From Strix aluco (Eukaryota > Chordata > Aves > Strigiformes > Strigidae), in NCBI RefSeq assembly GCF_031877795.1, contig NC_133931.1, forward strand, positions 25,852,264 through 25,916,263: a stretch of 64,000 nucleotides of DNA. The letters are read 5' to 3'. The position numbers were made by a program, and so were the translations under genes. Within the stretch, counting starts at the first letter, position 1, and each line of letters begins with the position of its first letter. A model generated the notes under the pieces. The model ran no database searches, was not told the DNA's origin, and saw nothing but the letters and a program-made list of their open reading frames with translations. This document shows positions 11,901-23,299 of this stretch, in pieces.

Positions 11901-12130
11901 TGGTGGTAATTAAAAGGCTGCGAGCTGAGGGCACGGGAAGATCAGCAGCCAAGCTCTAACGGGGAACTGCAGAAGTGATTTGGGGGGCTGTCTCTTTTCG
12001 GTTTGGGGTTGTGGGGTTTTTTTTTGCTTAGCGTGCGCCCATCTCATCTGCTAGGATAGAAAGAAAAAGGTGGTTTATGCGACAATACAATACTGTTGAC
12101 GTGCATTGGGTGTGTTATCTGTAACAACTT

Positions 12131-12210
12131 CTTAATCACTATTGTAGCTGAGTCAAGTTGTTCCTAGTCTTGTATTTCTTGAGCTGATAGTTCCTGTCTA
12201 AGAGCTGGAG
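12131..12210 (+). repeat. Direct repeat copy 1 in TP53INP1 intron 1
   Basis: This segment matches 13231-13310 over about 75 bp. Both contain 'gttgttcctagtcttgtatt' and 'ctgatagttcctgt', with scattered substitutions and short indels between. The pair looks like an old local duplication about 1.1 kb apart. Confidence 0.75.
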
Positions 12211-13230
12211 TCCCTCTCTTTCAGCCTCTGTCTCGTTTGCCTCCCCTAACGGTTGTGCTTGATAACGGTGTCACTTCTTGGTCCCCATCTGACTTGCACA
12301 ATAGCAGGCAAGTGTGGCATTTTTAAAGGCACTTGTCCAAAAGAATGTCAAAACATCAACTGGTTTCTAAATGATTCAGATGGTTTTTTGGCCCTTCCTT
12401 GGGATGAGGGAAGGGGAAAATGGGACAAACTGATTTTGATCTACAGAAAGATGTTTATGGGTCAAAAGCTGTAGTTTCTTTTGCTTACGTTCTTGGGAAC
12501 AGTGATCGCTCACTTGCTTGTTAGAGGTTAATTATTTGATGTTTCTGTGATGCTTGTGGAGTCTTAATATAGGAGTGTGAGCTCTCATCTTGCTCCACTC
12601 TATGCACAGAACAAAAAGCCTCTGCCTGGAGGTACTTCCAGTCTTAAGCTAGGAAAGAGGCAATGCATGCGTGTGGGAGTACAGGGAAAGCCAGCACTGA
12701 CCAGCAATTACACTATGGCTTGCTAGTTAGCCTAAAGAAAAAGTGAACTCTCTTGTTCCTGGGCCTTGTGCCAGAAAAGGGTTAGGGATGGATGTGGAAG
12801 ATAATGGGAAAGCTACAGACTTTAAGCTTTCACTTAGAGTCTATTTCCTTATCCGGGGCAAGCTCTGGCTATAATAAACCTTCTCAAGAAGATGCATAGG
12901 AACACTGCGGGCATTTAGCATTTCCTTAGGTAACCCATTCAGGGCTTAGCAACCTTAATGGTTAAAAGTGTTTCCTGCAAGTAACCACTGAAAACTGAAC
13001 TTTACTGCAGTTAAAAGCCACTTCTGCTTGCTGTGAACGTAGAAGAAGGGAATAAATGTTTGCCTCTTTCTTCACATAATTGACTACTGTTGTCATTTTT
13101 TCCTTCCCTCTGTTAAGCCTTTCTTTTTTTAAATTTTACCATTTTTCTTTAGACTTCTGGTCATTCTTGTAGCTCTCTTTAACGAGAGCCCAGATGTTTA
13201 ATTTTTCAAGTGTGGCCCTAAAAAACAGCC

Positions 13231-13310
13231 TTTTATCACTACTGCAGCTGAGCTAGTTGTTCCTAGTCTTGTATTTTCCTGTGGCTGATAGTTCCTGTTG
13301 AAGAACTAGA
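13231..13310 (+). repeat. Direct repeat copy 2 in TP53INP1 intron 1
   Basis: This is the partner of 12131-12210. It shares 'atcactactgcagctgag' (one copy has 'atcactattgtagctgag'), 'gttgttcctagtcttgtatt' and 'gctgatagttcctgt'. It does not match CR1 or the other repeats in the window. Confidence 0.75.
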
Positions 13311-14642
13311 GTGCATAACTTCTTGAGTTACACTGTTCCTTTTCATATTGCTTCTGAAGACTACTTTAAACTCTAATCCTACCCTTTTGTGCTGTTTGAA
13401 TAAGGAGGTAGCTGCATAAATGTCTATAGGAGCTGTACTGTATGGAGCAGGTGCTTGTCCTTGCATTGAAAAAGTAGGTGATGGGTTCTGGTGTCCTGGG
13501 GTAAGATGACGTAGGAGGCCAAAATGACCTGAGAGTTATAGGGTGAAGCAGTATATACTGGCCTTAAAAGAAGATACAATCCATAAAGAACGTTACTTAA
13601 TGGCTGGGTTTGTCTCTTATAGTGTGCCTTACTCCCTTTCTCTTTCTGAATGCAGACACTAATGCCCCCTTACATGCCTGTCTTCTTCCCTACTTAATTA
13701 TGAAACAGGTATTTAATCTGTAATAATCCTGAGATGCTGTGATAATTGAAATATTGCAATGGTGAAGTTAACTTGTAGTTAAATCAGTCAATATTTTTCG
13801 TGTGTAGCCTTTACTTTTTCAGCTACTTCAATGGCTTCTATTTATTGGCTCATACATAAATATTCAAAGGCTGGAAGCATGCTGATCTGAGATGGCTTGA
13901 ACATTCAGCTTCTCAGTACTAACGGGATTTTTCATCTTAACTGCTAAATGTAGAGTTTATGCTTATGGTGACTAACTTCACGTAGAATTAGGGAAGTGTA
14001 CTGAGAAAAAAACCCATGTTTTAATTAAGTATATAAGTTACTTTTCCTTGTTACTTAGACTTACCACACATGACTAGTTGGGCAGTTGCTGTGAAAATGA
14101 TCCCACTGGCAACTATGTAGTGCACTTCGACCCTGAAGACAGGACGTGCCTTCCTGCTATGTTAACTTGTAGGCAGTGGCCCTGAGCTGTGTGTGATGAG
14201 AAGCTCACAGGAGTCTCTGGGAGAGGCGTAAGGCAGTGTCAACAGAGGAGATGTGTTGTCTGGAGCAGAAAGCATGCACTTGCCCTTTGCATCATTTTCT
14301 GACCAGGAAGACAGGCAGGGAGCACTTTGGTGAGTGTAGGCATGAGACTCCTGTACAGGAGTCCTCTCTTCCCGCAGGAGAAGGTGAGAACCGACAGCTG
14401 AACAGACATTTGCACGGGGAGGAGAATCAAGAAAAAGGTGTTTAGCTCTGAGGAGAGACCTAGGCTTTTTCTGTATGTATCTAGCTGGGAGGGAACAGTG
14501 AATACCTGTGAAGCTGCCTCTCCTCTTAAGGAAAACTGTTCACTGGTACCTCAGACTGCACTAAGGAGAGGGTTTTTAATTTGTTCCCTAGGGGTGTTAC
14601 CTGTTTCTTTGTCATTAAGACTCTTGTCATCATTTTTTGCAG

Positions 14643-14814
14643 GTTTTGTATAAACTGTTTACCAGTCATGCCTCTGCATGTCCTGTACCGAAGCTGATAA
14701 AGCATCTATGCACTTTAATCTCAAGTCTATGCCACTCTGCTAGTACAGTGTGAGCTGTGCCTTGAACCTTGGATATAAAGACCTGCCAGCCAAAGTCTTG
14801 TTCCTGCCTTAGTA
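14643..14814 (+). other. TP53INP1: Probable 5' UTR portion of the TP53INP1 ATG exon
   Basis: A strong acceptor (tgtcatcattttttgcag) ends at 14642, and the frame-setting ATG is at 14815. If this acceptor is used, the exon contributes 172 nt of 5' UTR with two short upstream ORFs starting at 14668 and 14678. An alternative acceptor, ttgttcctgccttag, ends at 14812, only two bases before the ATG. Both look usable and sequence alone does not decide between them. Confidence 0.5.
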
Positions 14815-14926
14815 ATGTTCCAGAGGTTAAATAACATGCTCATGGGAGAGATTGATAGCTTGTCCAGCCAAGAGCCAGAGTTCAGTGAGAAAGAAGATGA
14901 TGAGTGGATTCTGGTTGACTTTATAG
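14815..14926 (+). CDS. TP53INP1: TP53INP1 coding exon 1 (residues 1-37)
   Basis: Encodes the N-terminus through the LIR/NES segment DDEWILVDFI. The donor is ATAG|GTAAGA, and the exon ends after the first base of codon 38. Confidence 0.95.
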
Positions 14927-17900
14927 GTAAGATGTCTGTCAAACATAAGCTCTGTTTTTGTCCTGATCTGCTTCTTAGTTGTCTGTCTTCCATGTGAAGA
15001 AACCAGTAGCTTGGGAGAAACTTTCCCTAAGCAAAACCAGTGTAGATTAGATTATAGGGTGTCTTCCAAATAAATGTACCAAAACATGTTATGTAAACTG
15101 ATGAGAAAAATGATGTCAGGTTTATAAGCCTGACACAGGCTTCAGCAGAACCACTTGTACAGATAAAATATATTTGACCTATTATGCAATTGTATTGCTT
15201 TACTGATAACAGTTGTTTTACGTGTCTAGCGTGACTTATCAGGGAACTCCCTTTTCCCCTCCTCTTTAAAAAAAAAAAAATGTGTGTACATGCTAATAAA
15301 GATTTATTTCTGTTTCTCTGTTTTTTTTATATTCCATTTTTGGCTACGTGCAACATTGTTGTTTTTGACCACCTGCAATCACCAACATTCATGGGTTCCT
15401 CTCCACTGACTAATTGCCACCTACAGCAGACACTTGCACTACTTGCTCCGTGGAGGAAGCGGACATTGCTGAAGCATCGGCCACAGACAGCTCGCCCGTC
15501 TTCTCTTGTTTACCGTCTCCCTTGGAACACTTGCCAGAGGCCAACGAATCTTGCTTCATCCAGTTTGAGTCGTGTCCCATGGAGGAGAGTTGGTTTATTA
15601 CCCCTCCCCCATGTTTTACTGCAGGTGGATTAACCACTATCAAAGTGGAAACCAGTCCAATGGAGAACCTCCTAATAGAGCACCCCAGCATGTCTGTGTA
15701 TGCTGTCCATGATACCTGTCACAGCCTTAATGAGACTGGATGTGGAGATGAGGAATTTCACAGCCCAGGTAGTCCCAGGTACGTCTGACTTCTCTTGTCA
15801 AGGAACTCTGTTGCTGAAAATATCTGGTTTCTACTTGATCAGCTTAGACATTTAATACTGAATTTTCCAGCTTATTTCAGAGCAAGTGAATAAAGCATGA
15901 ATACTACACAAGGTGGGTAGGGTGGTCAGGGTTGCCTGCCTGCTTAGAAAAATGTTATACAAGATGACCGTGTCAGGAAACAGTTGGGTATGCAATTTTG
16001 ACACTGCAATGAATATTTATGGAGCCTAATTATTGCCTTGCAGAATACGCTCCGGTCCTGTTGGAACTGGTGACAGTTAACTGTATAGCTGGTAACACAG
16101 ATTTGAAAGCACTTTGCCCCCTTCATAGCTTTTTGCATTTTTCGTAACTATTAGTCAGTAATTTTTGAGTCACCTCATGACATGAAAAATATTACTTTAA
16201 TTATCCTGACAAGGAAGTCTATTTTGGTAATCTTTTTTTTTTTATTAGCCTAGTGATAGATTAGGGTAGGATTAAATTTTTCCACAGGTGGCTTGTGGAA
16301 CAAAAGCAAACTGAAATATTCTGCAAAACTTACTGCCCTCAAGGTAAAAATTTGTGTTGCAAACTTCTACTCTTAGCAAGGTAAGAAGTTGTGCTTTTGG
16401 TTTTGGGCCCTAAAGATCTAGCCATGTGGGATTATTGTAGAGGCGTGTTGCCATGCACTGCTTCTTCGGTGTTAACCATACAGTATATACAGCTATACAA
16501 GTACAGTATATATAAATGTATACAAATAGAGTATTTCTTTGCTGTTATGACTCCACACTGACCTGTGTGTTCATTGATTTGGAAATAATCAGGTGTTTTT
16601 TGAATCCTGGTTAATAACAAAGACTGACTTTTTGTCCTGTCTGGTGCTTACCCTTAGAAACAATTAAAAAAACCCAAACTCATACTAAGCTTTTGTTATA
16701 CAGGAAAAAATGAGTGTAGTGGTAGAGTTGCTCTAGGTAGATGCCCATTGACTGTTCTCATCAGTTCCTTGTCATATTTAAAGTTCTTAGTTCAAAGAAA
16801 CAGGTGACTTTGAGATGACATGCTGCTGTATAATATTGAAGTATAGTGCTGGTACCATTAATCTCAGAGTGAGGGATCTGTGTAATTATTTGGGGAGGGC
16901 AGTTTGTGATGCTAAGCATCAAGGATCTAGCTTAACTTAAATTGGTGGGAAGCTATGAGCACACAGCACCTGTTAAAATGAGCGTCTGAAGGAACCTGCA
17001 AGAGAACTGTAGGCTGAGGCATGACCCGGTGAAAACAGTAGACCAGTTTATCTGAAATACCAATTTTCAGTGGTTAGTAATACACAAAGTTGGATACTGA
17101 CTTCTCAGTGACTTAAACTGGGGATACTGGTATAAATTCTTCTGGAGAATTCTGTCATGTTATGCAGTACAGTTAAGCTGCTTTAATGGGGAAGCTAAAG
17201 GTGTGATGATCTTCAACTGTGTTGAAAACTGTGTGATTAAGTTTCTTCATACTGTATTCTGTGCTATTGCTTCATCAGAGGATCTAGGCTTTTGTATAGG
17301 TTATTTTGTGTGGCAGAAATGGGAGGAGACTTAAGTCTAAAGCTGAGGTAGACTACAGAAACTGGGAACGTCAATTGCACTGAATGCAGTAAGTTTCAAA
17401 AGCTGTTTTGAAAGTCTAGTGGTTTAATGGTTGGCCATTTAACATTGTAGGGCCAAGAAAAGCTGCTTAAGGCACACTGGCACAGTAAGTACTACTGTTT
17501 TGGGACAATGCTTTTTGTTTGATCAGGCTGCTAGCAACACTGCTTCCTCTAGAGCCTTGTCTGCCAAAACAATACTGGTTTTAGGACTAACCTTTGTGCC
17601 AAATCATGTTACTTGATCAAGCCTAACTACATCTGCTTTAACAAGCCAAAATGCTAAGTGCAGAAAAATTACTTAAATGTTAATTGGGGTGGGGTCTGAA
17701 GTCTTTAATGTTTCTTGTGAGGTCTGGCTCTATAGCACAACTAGCAGGGCACCTATGCTTTCTAGCAAAATAGATGCTGGGGGCACAGCAGCAGATGTAT
17801 GTAGTGGTGGTCTGGCTTTAGACACAGCCCCTCTAAAATTACATTTTGACAATATTGATGGAGGCTCATCAGTCCTGTTCTCTCGGTGCCCAGGGCTCAC

Positions 17901-20113
17901 TAGTGCTAGGCTACCAACAGCAACTGCTAAGATACCAAAATGCTACATTTCTGGAGTATGTGGCCTTTTTAGCGAATTCAAACCACCTCTGCTATCCCAG
18001 TTTCACTTTGTGATGACAAGTAGAAGAGTGTTGGTTTGCAAACTAGTCCTGGAAGGGTATTTGATAAGAGGAAAAAAGCTTAAATATCTTCAACCAGCAA
18101 TTTTAAACCAGTTTTTCTCCTTTTGCAAATGAAAGTTATTTGTTCCTTTTAAATTCTCTTCAAAGTGAAAGGATGTTGTATAAACTTCCACCTGTTCATC
18201 AGGCTAGTCATATTTTTCCATAACAAACCACAGCACTTTGTATTAGCAGTTGATGCCCTTTGCTAGCTAGTGACATGCAGCAAGGGCATCTTAGGAAATA
18301 CGGGTTCTGATAAGTGTAGTGTGGCTTCCTAGCTCCTTACAGCTTTCCCCAGAAAAGCTTCACTTAGAGTTCCACCTCCAGCAGTGTTGAACATGTTAAG
18401 GGATTGCACCATATAGAAAACGGTAGCCCAGTGTTTGTGGACGCCCTCGTGTAAATTAAGCTGGTGTAATCTGCATAGAAAGTATTTACAAGGCACTGTG
18501 AATTGATCTCTGCTGTGTTATTTGCTTATTTCTTGCTTTGTATTTCAAGTGCTAGGTTTAGGACAATATCTAGTGAATGAACAGGGGGAAACCAGCATGT
18601 CACACAAGGCTATTCTGGAGTCTGTAGGCTTCAGTTGACCATATCAAGCTACCCAAGGAGCCAAAAGCAAGTTGATTTGGATATTTAAAAGAAAGTAGAA
18701 GGGAGGGAGTATTCCCTTGCTGACAAGTAGTATTTCACCCCAGTGAGGAGTGGGGGGAGGCAGGAGAGTTCACATCCATGCCAGGCACCTGCAGCCCCCC
18801 AAGAGCAAGGGTACAAGGGCGTACCATGGGCATGGCAGTCTAGACTTATGTCTACAGAGACATCATGCGATAAATGCAAGTTAAGCTCTTCCAGAAGAGG
18901 CTTTATTATAGAGTCATGCTACTGCTGAAAAACAGACTTCCCAAGAGATCTCTTGCTCATGCCTGAGCAAGCTCCTGGTCTTGCAGGCATCTTTCCTGGG
19001 CACCACTGAGTTGACAGCTTGTCGTTGGGTCCTGTGTGGGAAGAGGGAAGGCAGGCAACTCTGGTGCCACTGGTCTCACACCAGCTGTGGCACTCAGACT
19101 TGGGATTTGCTTTGCTTTTAAAACTACCAGGCTATTTTTAGCTTTACTTTGGAAGTTTCAGGAAACACCAGTGATTGTTCTGTCAAGTAGGGAAATCCTT
19201 TTTCAATATGTCAGTTGCTTGCCTAGGCTCTGGGTTTGTTTTTCACTAGTGCATGATGGAGTAAGGGTTTGCCAAAACTGCTGACTCTCTGCTTGTGAAA
19301 TCTGGAGGGCTGGTTGAGGAACAATCCTTAGAAGTTTTCCCATGTGTGTCACCACTGGTCTATCTTTCCCGTTCCTTTGCATGAACATTGTTTGGATTTA
19401 CTTGTGTAGCCAGCAGTCCAAACACACTATCATTCGTGTGCTTCTGTTTTCAGGCTGAACCACCTATGTTCAAGATGATTTTAAACCAAACTTTGCCTAG
19501 TGGATAACTCTCAAGTCTTCTAAAGCTGGAGCAGTGTGACACACGTTGCTTTGTATTTCTGATCTATATTGCATCTTGGGCTTAGGGAGGTGGGGTGGGG
19601 AAGGAAGGGTGAAATGGTATAAGACACCAAAAGTCCAAAGGCTGTTGTGGTGCCTTCACAATGAGTTAACAGCACTACACATTACTTACCAGTGTGCTTT
19701 TCCTAAACTGGCTTGACCTTGCCTTAGCCCAAATCTCTGTCCATCAGAATAAGGGTGCCCTTCTGAAATGCTGGATGTTGATGTCCATGTTCTGCCCTTT
19801 ATACTTTGCGTGTCTTCCCAATGCACCTCAGTAATGAATTATATCTGCTTGTTACATTTCTAGACTGGAGGCCCAAAATGAAACAGGACAGCGTGTTCAC
19901 TGCTACGTCACAGCTCTTGCTACTCGTTCAACTTTTCTGGAAAAAAACAAGAGCTTTCGTCCTACCCACTGGATAAAAGAACATAATGAAAGACACTATC
20001 TCAACAAAAATGGTCTCCGTCGCCAAAACCTTACCAGGGATTGCCACTCTCGGCATATCAAGCACAACGGACTGTTTGTTCACCAGCCTTGCCAGCGTCA
20101 GTTCAATTACTGA
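14815..20113 (+). CDS. TP53INP1: Tumor protein p53-inducible nuclear protein 1 (three coding exons)
   Basis: Coding exons are 14815-14926, 15430-15778 and 19864-20113. Together they give 711 nt, encoding 236 residues (human alpha isoform 240). The family member is a p53-induced, largely disordered adaptor. It shuttles between nucleus and cytoplasm, promotes p53 Ser46 phosphorylation with HIPK2/PKC-delta in the nucleus, and binds ATG8/LC3-family proteins to support autophagy in the cytoplasm. Visible support: the N-terminus starts MFQRLNNMLMGEI. An acidic stretch, EKEDDEWILVDFI, holds the LC3-interacting WxxL-type core W-I-L-V, overlapping the described nuclear-export region. Serine/proline/acidic PEST-like sequence follows. 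The C-terminus contains FRPTHWIKEH and LRRQNLTRDCHSRHIKHNG and ends QRQFNY. Splice phases match across all junctions. The start is the only ATG in frame with the family N-terminus, with G at -3. The short beta isoform's alternative exon was not identified. Confidence 0.95.
15430..15778 (+). CDS. TP53INP1: TP53INP1 coding exon 2 (residues 38-154)
   Basis: Encodes DTCTTCSVEEADIAEAS and the S/P/E-rich central region with FIQFESCPMEESWFITPPP. The acceptor is the tandem CAGCAG. Using its 3' CAG gives ...DFI-DTC as in human, and using the 5' CAG (exon start 15427) inserts one alanine. The donor is CCCAG|GTACGT. Confidence 0.94.
15779..19863 (+). other. TP53INP1: TP53INP1 last intron (4.1 kb)
   Basis: No further exon was recognised. 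A 151-codon open frame at 17677-18132 has no family similarity and lies wholly inside the intron. One near-consensus p53 half-site, GAACATGTTA, is at 18389-18398. The rest is unique AT-rich sequence. Confidence 0.7.
19864..20113 (+). CDS. TP53INP1: TP53INP1 terminal coding exon (residues 154-236)
   Basis: Encodes RLEAQNETGQRVHCYVTAL through the conserved basic C-terminal block and QRQFNY, then TGA at 20111-20113. The acceptor is gttacatttctag. This is the best conserved part of the family, with all LRRQNLTRDC residues kept. Confidence 0.95.
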
Positions 20114-23100
20114 TGGCTCTTGTGGTTTTAATCTATGGTCTAATTGTTTTTTTAGGTTGCTCTTGTTTTCATACATAAGTAAGTAAGTTTGGTCAATCTG
20201 AAGCTGATCGTCAATCCTTCAAATACAATCATAACTAGTGTTGCATTCTTTTGAAATGACACATAAATCTCTGAACATCTTGCAGCAAGTCCTAAATGTT
20301 GATGCTAAATATCAATGTCTTGGAAGCCTATCAGTATGATAGTTTGTGTGCTGTTTTATAAACTATGATGTATAGATGGATTCTTAGTTGGTATTTTAAA
20401 GAAACTTAACTGAGATGGAAATCAGTTACATTTTGCATTAATCAAAGTGGAGTTAGAAAATTTGAGGTTAGCCATATGCTTTAATGACCAGTACTCGACA
20501 GCTTGTGCATCTGTCTGTATTCAGCATAAATGATTACTTTCTAACAAGGAAATACTGTAGCTGCCGGTGGATATTACATAGCTATGCTGAACTGTTACAA
20601 GAAGGACATCTAATCTGAATTGCCTAGTACCTATTTGTGTTAGTGGAGTCTGTGTAGGTATGTTGGGTACTTAATATGGATATCAGAAAAGGGTTAAATG
20701 TCCCCCCAATATTGTTGCAGTGTGATATGGCACTGGCGTTACAGATGTAGTACCTCACAGTGGACTAGAAGGAAAAGTGGACCTATGGGTTGAGTGCAGA
20801 CGCACAACCCAGAGAGCTGAACTGGGTTTTACTTGGCACAGTTCAAGTTCTTACTCCCTTTCTGGAATTCTTGCTCTTTCTGTCTTTGAAAGATCTATTT
20901 CCCCCACCCTATTTCATTTAATCTCTAGTCTAGTTAAAGGAAAAAGATGGTGGATCAACCATTCTTTTAGTCCCATCAGTAGCTGACTGCTCTTTAAAGA
21001 AGTCAGGCTGATGGATAGCTATTTCTGAGCTGCTAATTGCTGTTCGATTGTCTCATATTTACAGATCGAGAGTAGCTCAAAAGTGGCTAGAAGGAAGGTT
21101 TTATTTGAAGTTCTCCTAATTTTCTCTTTCCCTATGAAAATGAAGTCTGAGTTAATTGTGACTGGAAATGAAGGGCTGTGTGTGGCAGGGAGAAGGGGAT
21201 GCTGAAAAACAGTCTTACAGAACTAAACACAGTGATAACAGGGTGTATAAAAATTGAGATGGATTGTCAAGTGGTTGTTCTCCTAGCCCATGGTGGGCAG
21301 AAGGACTGGATGGTAGTTCTGTGGGCCAACAGGAAAGAAAAGCCATTCAAAACTAACAAGAGTTTTCTTAAGAACACTGTGCAACTTGTTTTGGAAGTTG
21401 GCAGGCACTTAGACAGAGAAAAAAAAAAAGAAGTAAAGCTCACCTGTTAACAAAGAGTGTGTATTACACAGCAGCCACATGGCACGCCAAACTCTGATAG
21501 ATCAATCTGGGAAGTGGATTAAATGGCTATGGAGGTGAGGAAGCAGAAATCTGCACTGAAAGAAGAGGGGAAGTATAAGTAAGTTTATCCCCCTTTCTGT
21601 CAGTGCTGAATGTGACTTACTGTTTTTCCCTTGTGTTTAGTGCCTAGGGCATTAAAGTGTTAACATTTAAACTATGTCTTCCAGTAGTCCTTATACAGAT
21701 GTTAGTGTGAGGAGTCTTTGAAATTAGACAAGATCAATAATGAGAATTATTCCAGACCTGTGAAGTATTTTAAATTCAGCCAAATAGCTTCAATTTCACT
21801 GAAGCAAAACCCCAACAATTTGGATTGACCCTGATGTAGTGGTACTGTTGCACATTCTGCAGCTGGAATTGTTGTGGAACATACTTAATGTACAGGAAAC
21901 AGCATTCATAACCTCTGTTTCGCTGCAGATGTGCTGCTTCACTGGGATTAGTTAGGATTGTTGCAAAGGAATGTTGACAAATAGTTAAATGTGTAAAAGC
22001 AAGAGGTGCTTTCCTGGATATGCTAGGCATTTTTCTAAGACACATTGAATTCACGTGGACAGTGAAAGAAAACAAAATTTGTCACTTCGTGAGTTTCTAA
22101 ACCAGATTTTGTTATTACTCTTTTCAGTATGTGCCCGTGGCCATACAACAATTCCTTTGTGGTCCAAATACTCTGGTTTATCTGCAATAGCTGTAGTTTC
22201 ACCAGTCTCTCATCTGTTCACTCTTACTTGTCTCAGATTATCTACTTTTATCACTCCAACTTTTTGTCTTAAACGTCCTTCTCCTCACTGCCAACTTTCT
22301 AGCTCAGGAAAATTCTTTGCTTTCCTGTATTTTTCTTAATATAAAGTCCTTCAGCTTTAATTTTCTTAAAGTGAAATGAAGGAAGATGGAGTCTCCACCG
22401 CCCTGTGTTAGGAGGAGTGAGTAATCCTCTAACTCTTAACGGGGAGATGGAGTTGAGAGTATAAGGCTCCCAGGCATTACAATGAGGGCCTTGGTCTGTT
22501 CTTCTCTAGGCAAGTAAATGCAACTTTAGACTGCTCCTAGAATTGGGAGATACTGATCTTTTTATACTACATTACTAGATGACTTTCTGGTGATGAAAAC
22601 CTATATCTTTCAGGATATAAACTATTTTGTTGCACAAAGCTGTGCTTCTCAATTTGTAATATTGGAAACCATATTATTGTGTGAGATAGTACTGCATCAA
22701 TGGCTTTTTGTTAATTTGTTTTAAGTATTTATGTTGGTCTAGCCCTGTTTTATGCCTGGAGCTATTGGGCAATTAGATTTGTTTTGGTTTTCTGTTTTAA
22801 TAGTGAGCTGTGTGGCTTTTTATATGGCTTTTGAATTGTATTAAAGTGTGTTGTTTTTTCTTGTAAAAGTGGAGGCCTTGCACTGTCTCATACCAATCGA
22901 TATTCATGAATCTTGCTGAAACTGTATTTTCATATGTATTGGTCAGTAGACAGATTTGCATTTTAAACTGTGCCTTCTACACAGCAAACTTGAAGATTCA
23001 AAAGGGACATTTCAGTTAGGATTAATACTGTACATCAGTCTATGCATATATGGCAGCTTCTCTCCAGAGCCACTTCTCTATTTGTAGCAGTCCTTTTGAT

Positions 23101-23290
23101 ATGGAAGAATGTCTGGCTCTTATTTTTAATAGTTCAACACAGGCTGAAAACCGACAAAATACAGCACTTTGCCAAAAGGTAGCATTGCTTAACCAGTGTG
23201 TATTTACTAAAGCGATCTTCTGTATTTTGTTTTCATAGTGCGTTCTACGCACCATGGTCTTAACTCTCAATAAAAAATGGCCTATTAAAA
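20114..23290 (+). other. TP53INP1: TP53INP1 3' UTR
   Basis: About 3.2 kb of AT-rich sequence without coding similarity runs to a canonical AATAAA at 23269-23274. The human gene likewise has a multi-kilobase 3' UTR. It contains seed matches for miRNA families described as regulators of this gene: GCATTAA (miR-155 type, 20435-20441), TTGCACT (miR-130 type, 22878-22884) and GCACTTT (miR-17 type, 23164-23170). Confidence 0.75.
23269..23274 (+). terminator. TP53INP1: TP53INP1 poly(A) signal
   Basis: AATAAA is followed within 25-50 nt by T/GT-rich sequence (cagtctgttcttttatgtta). It is the first convincing signal at the end of the long 3' UTR. Upstream variants such as ATTAAA near 22,842 could act as alternative sites. 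Confidence 0.65.
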
Positions 23291-23299
23291 ATTGTCAGT

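Noticed and set aside
17677-18132. 151-codon open frame in the last TP53INP1 intron, considered as an alternative exon
   Set aside because: It has no family similarity and no matching splice sites were recognised. The length is within chance for a 4 kb intron.
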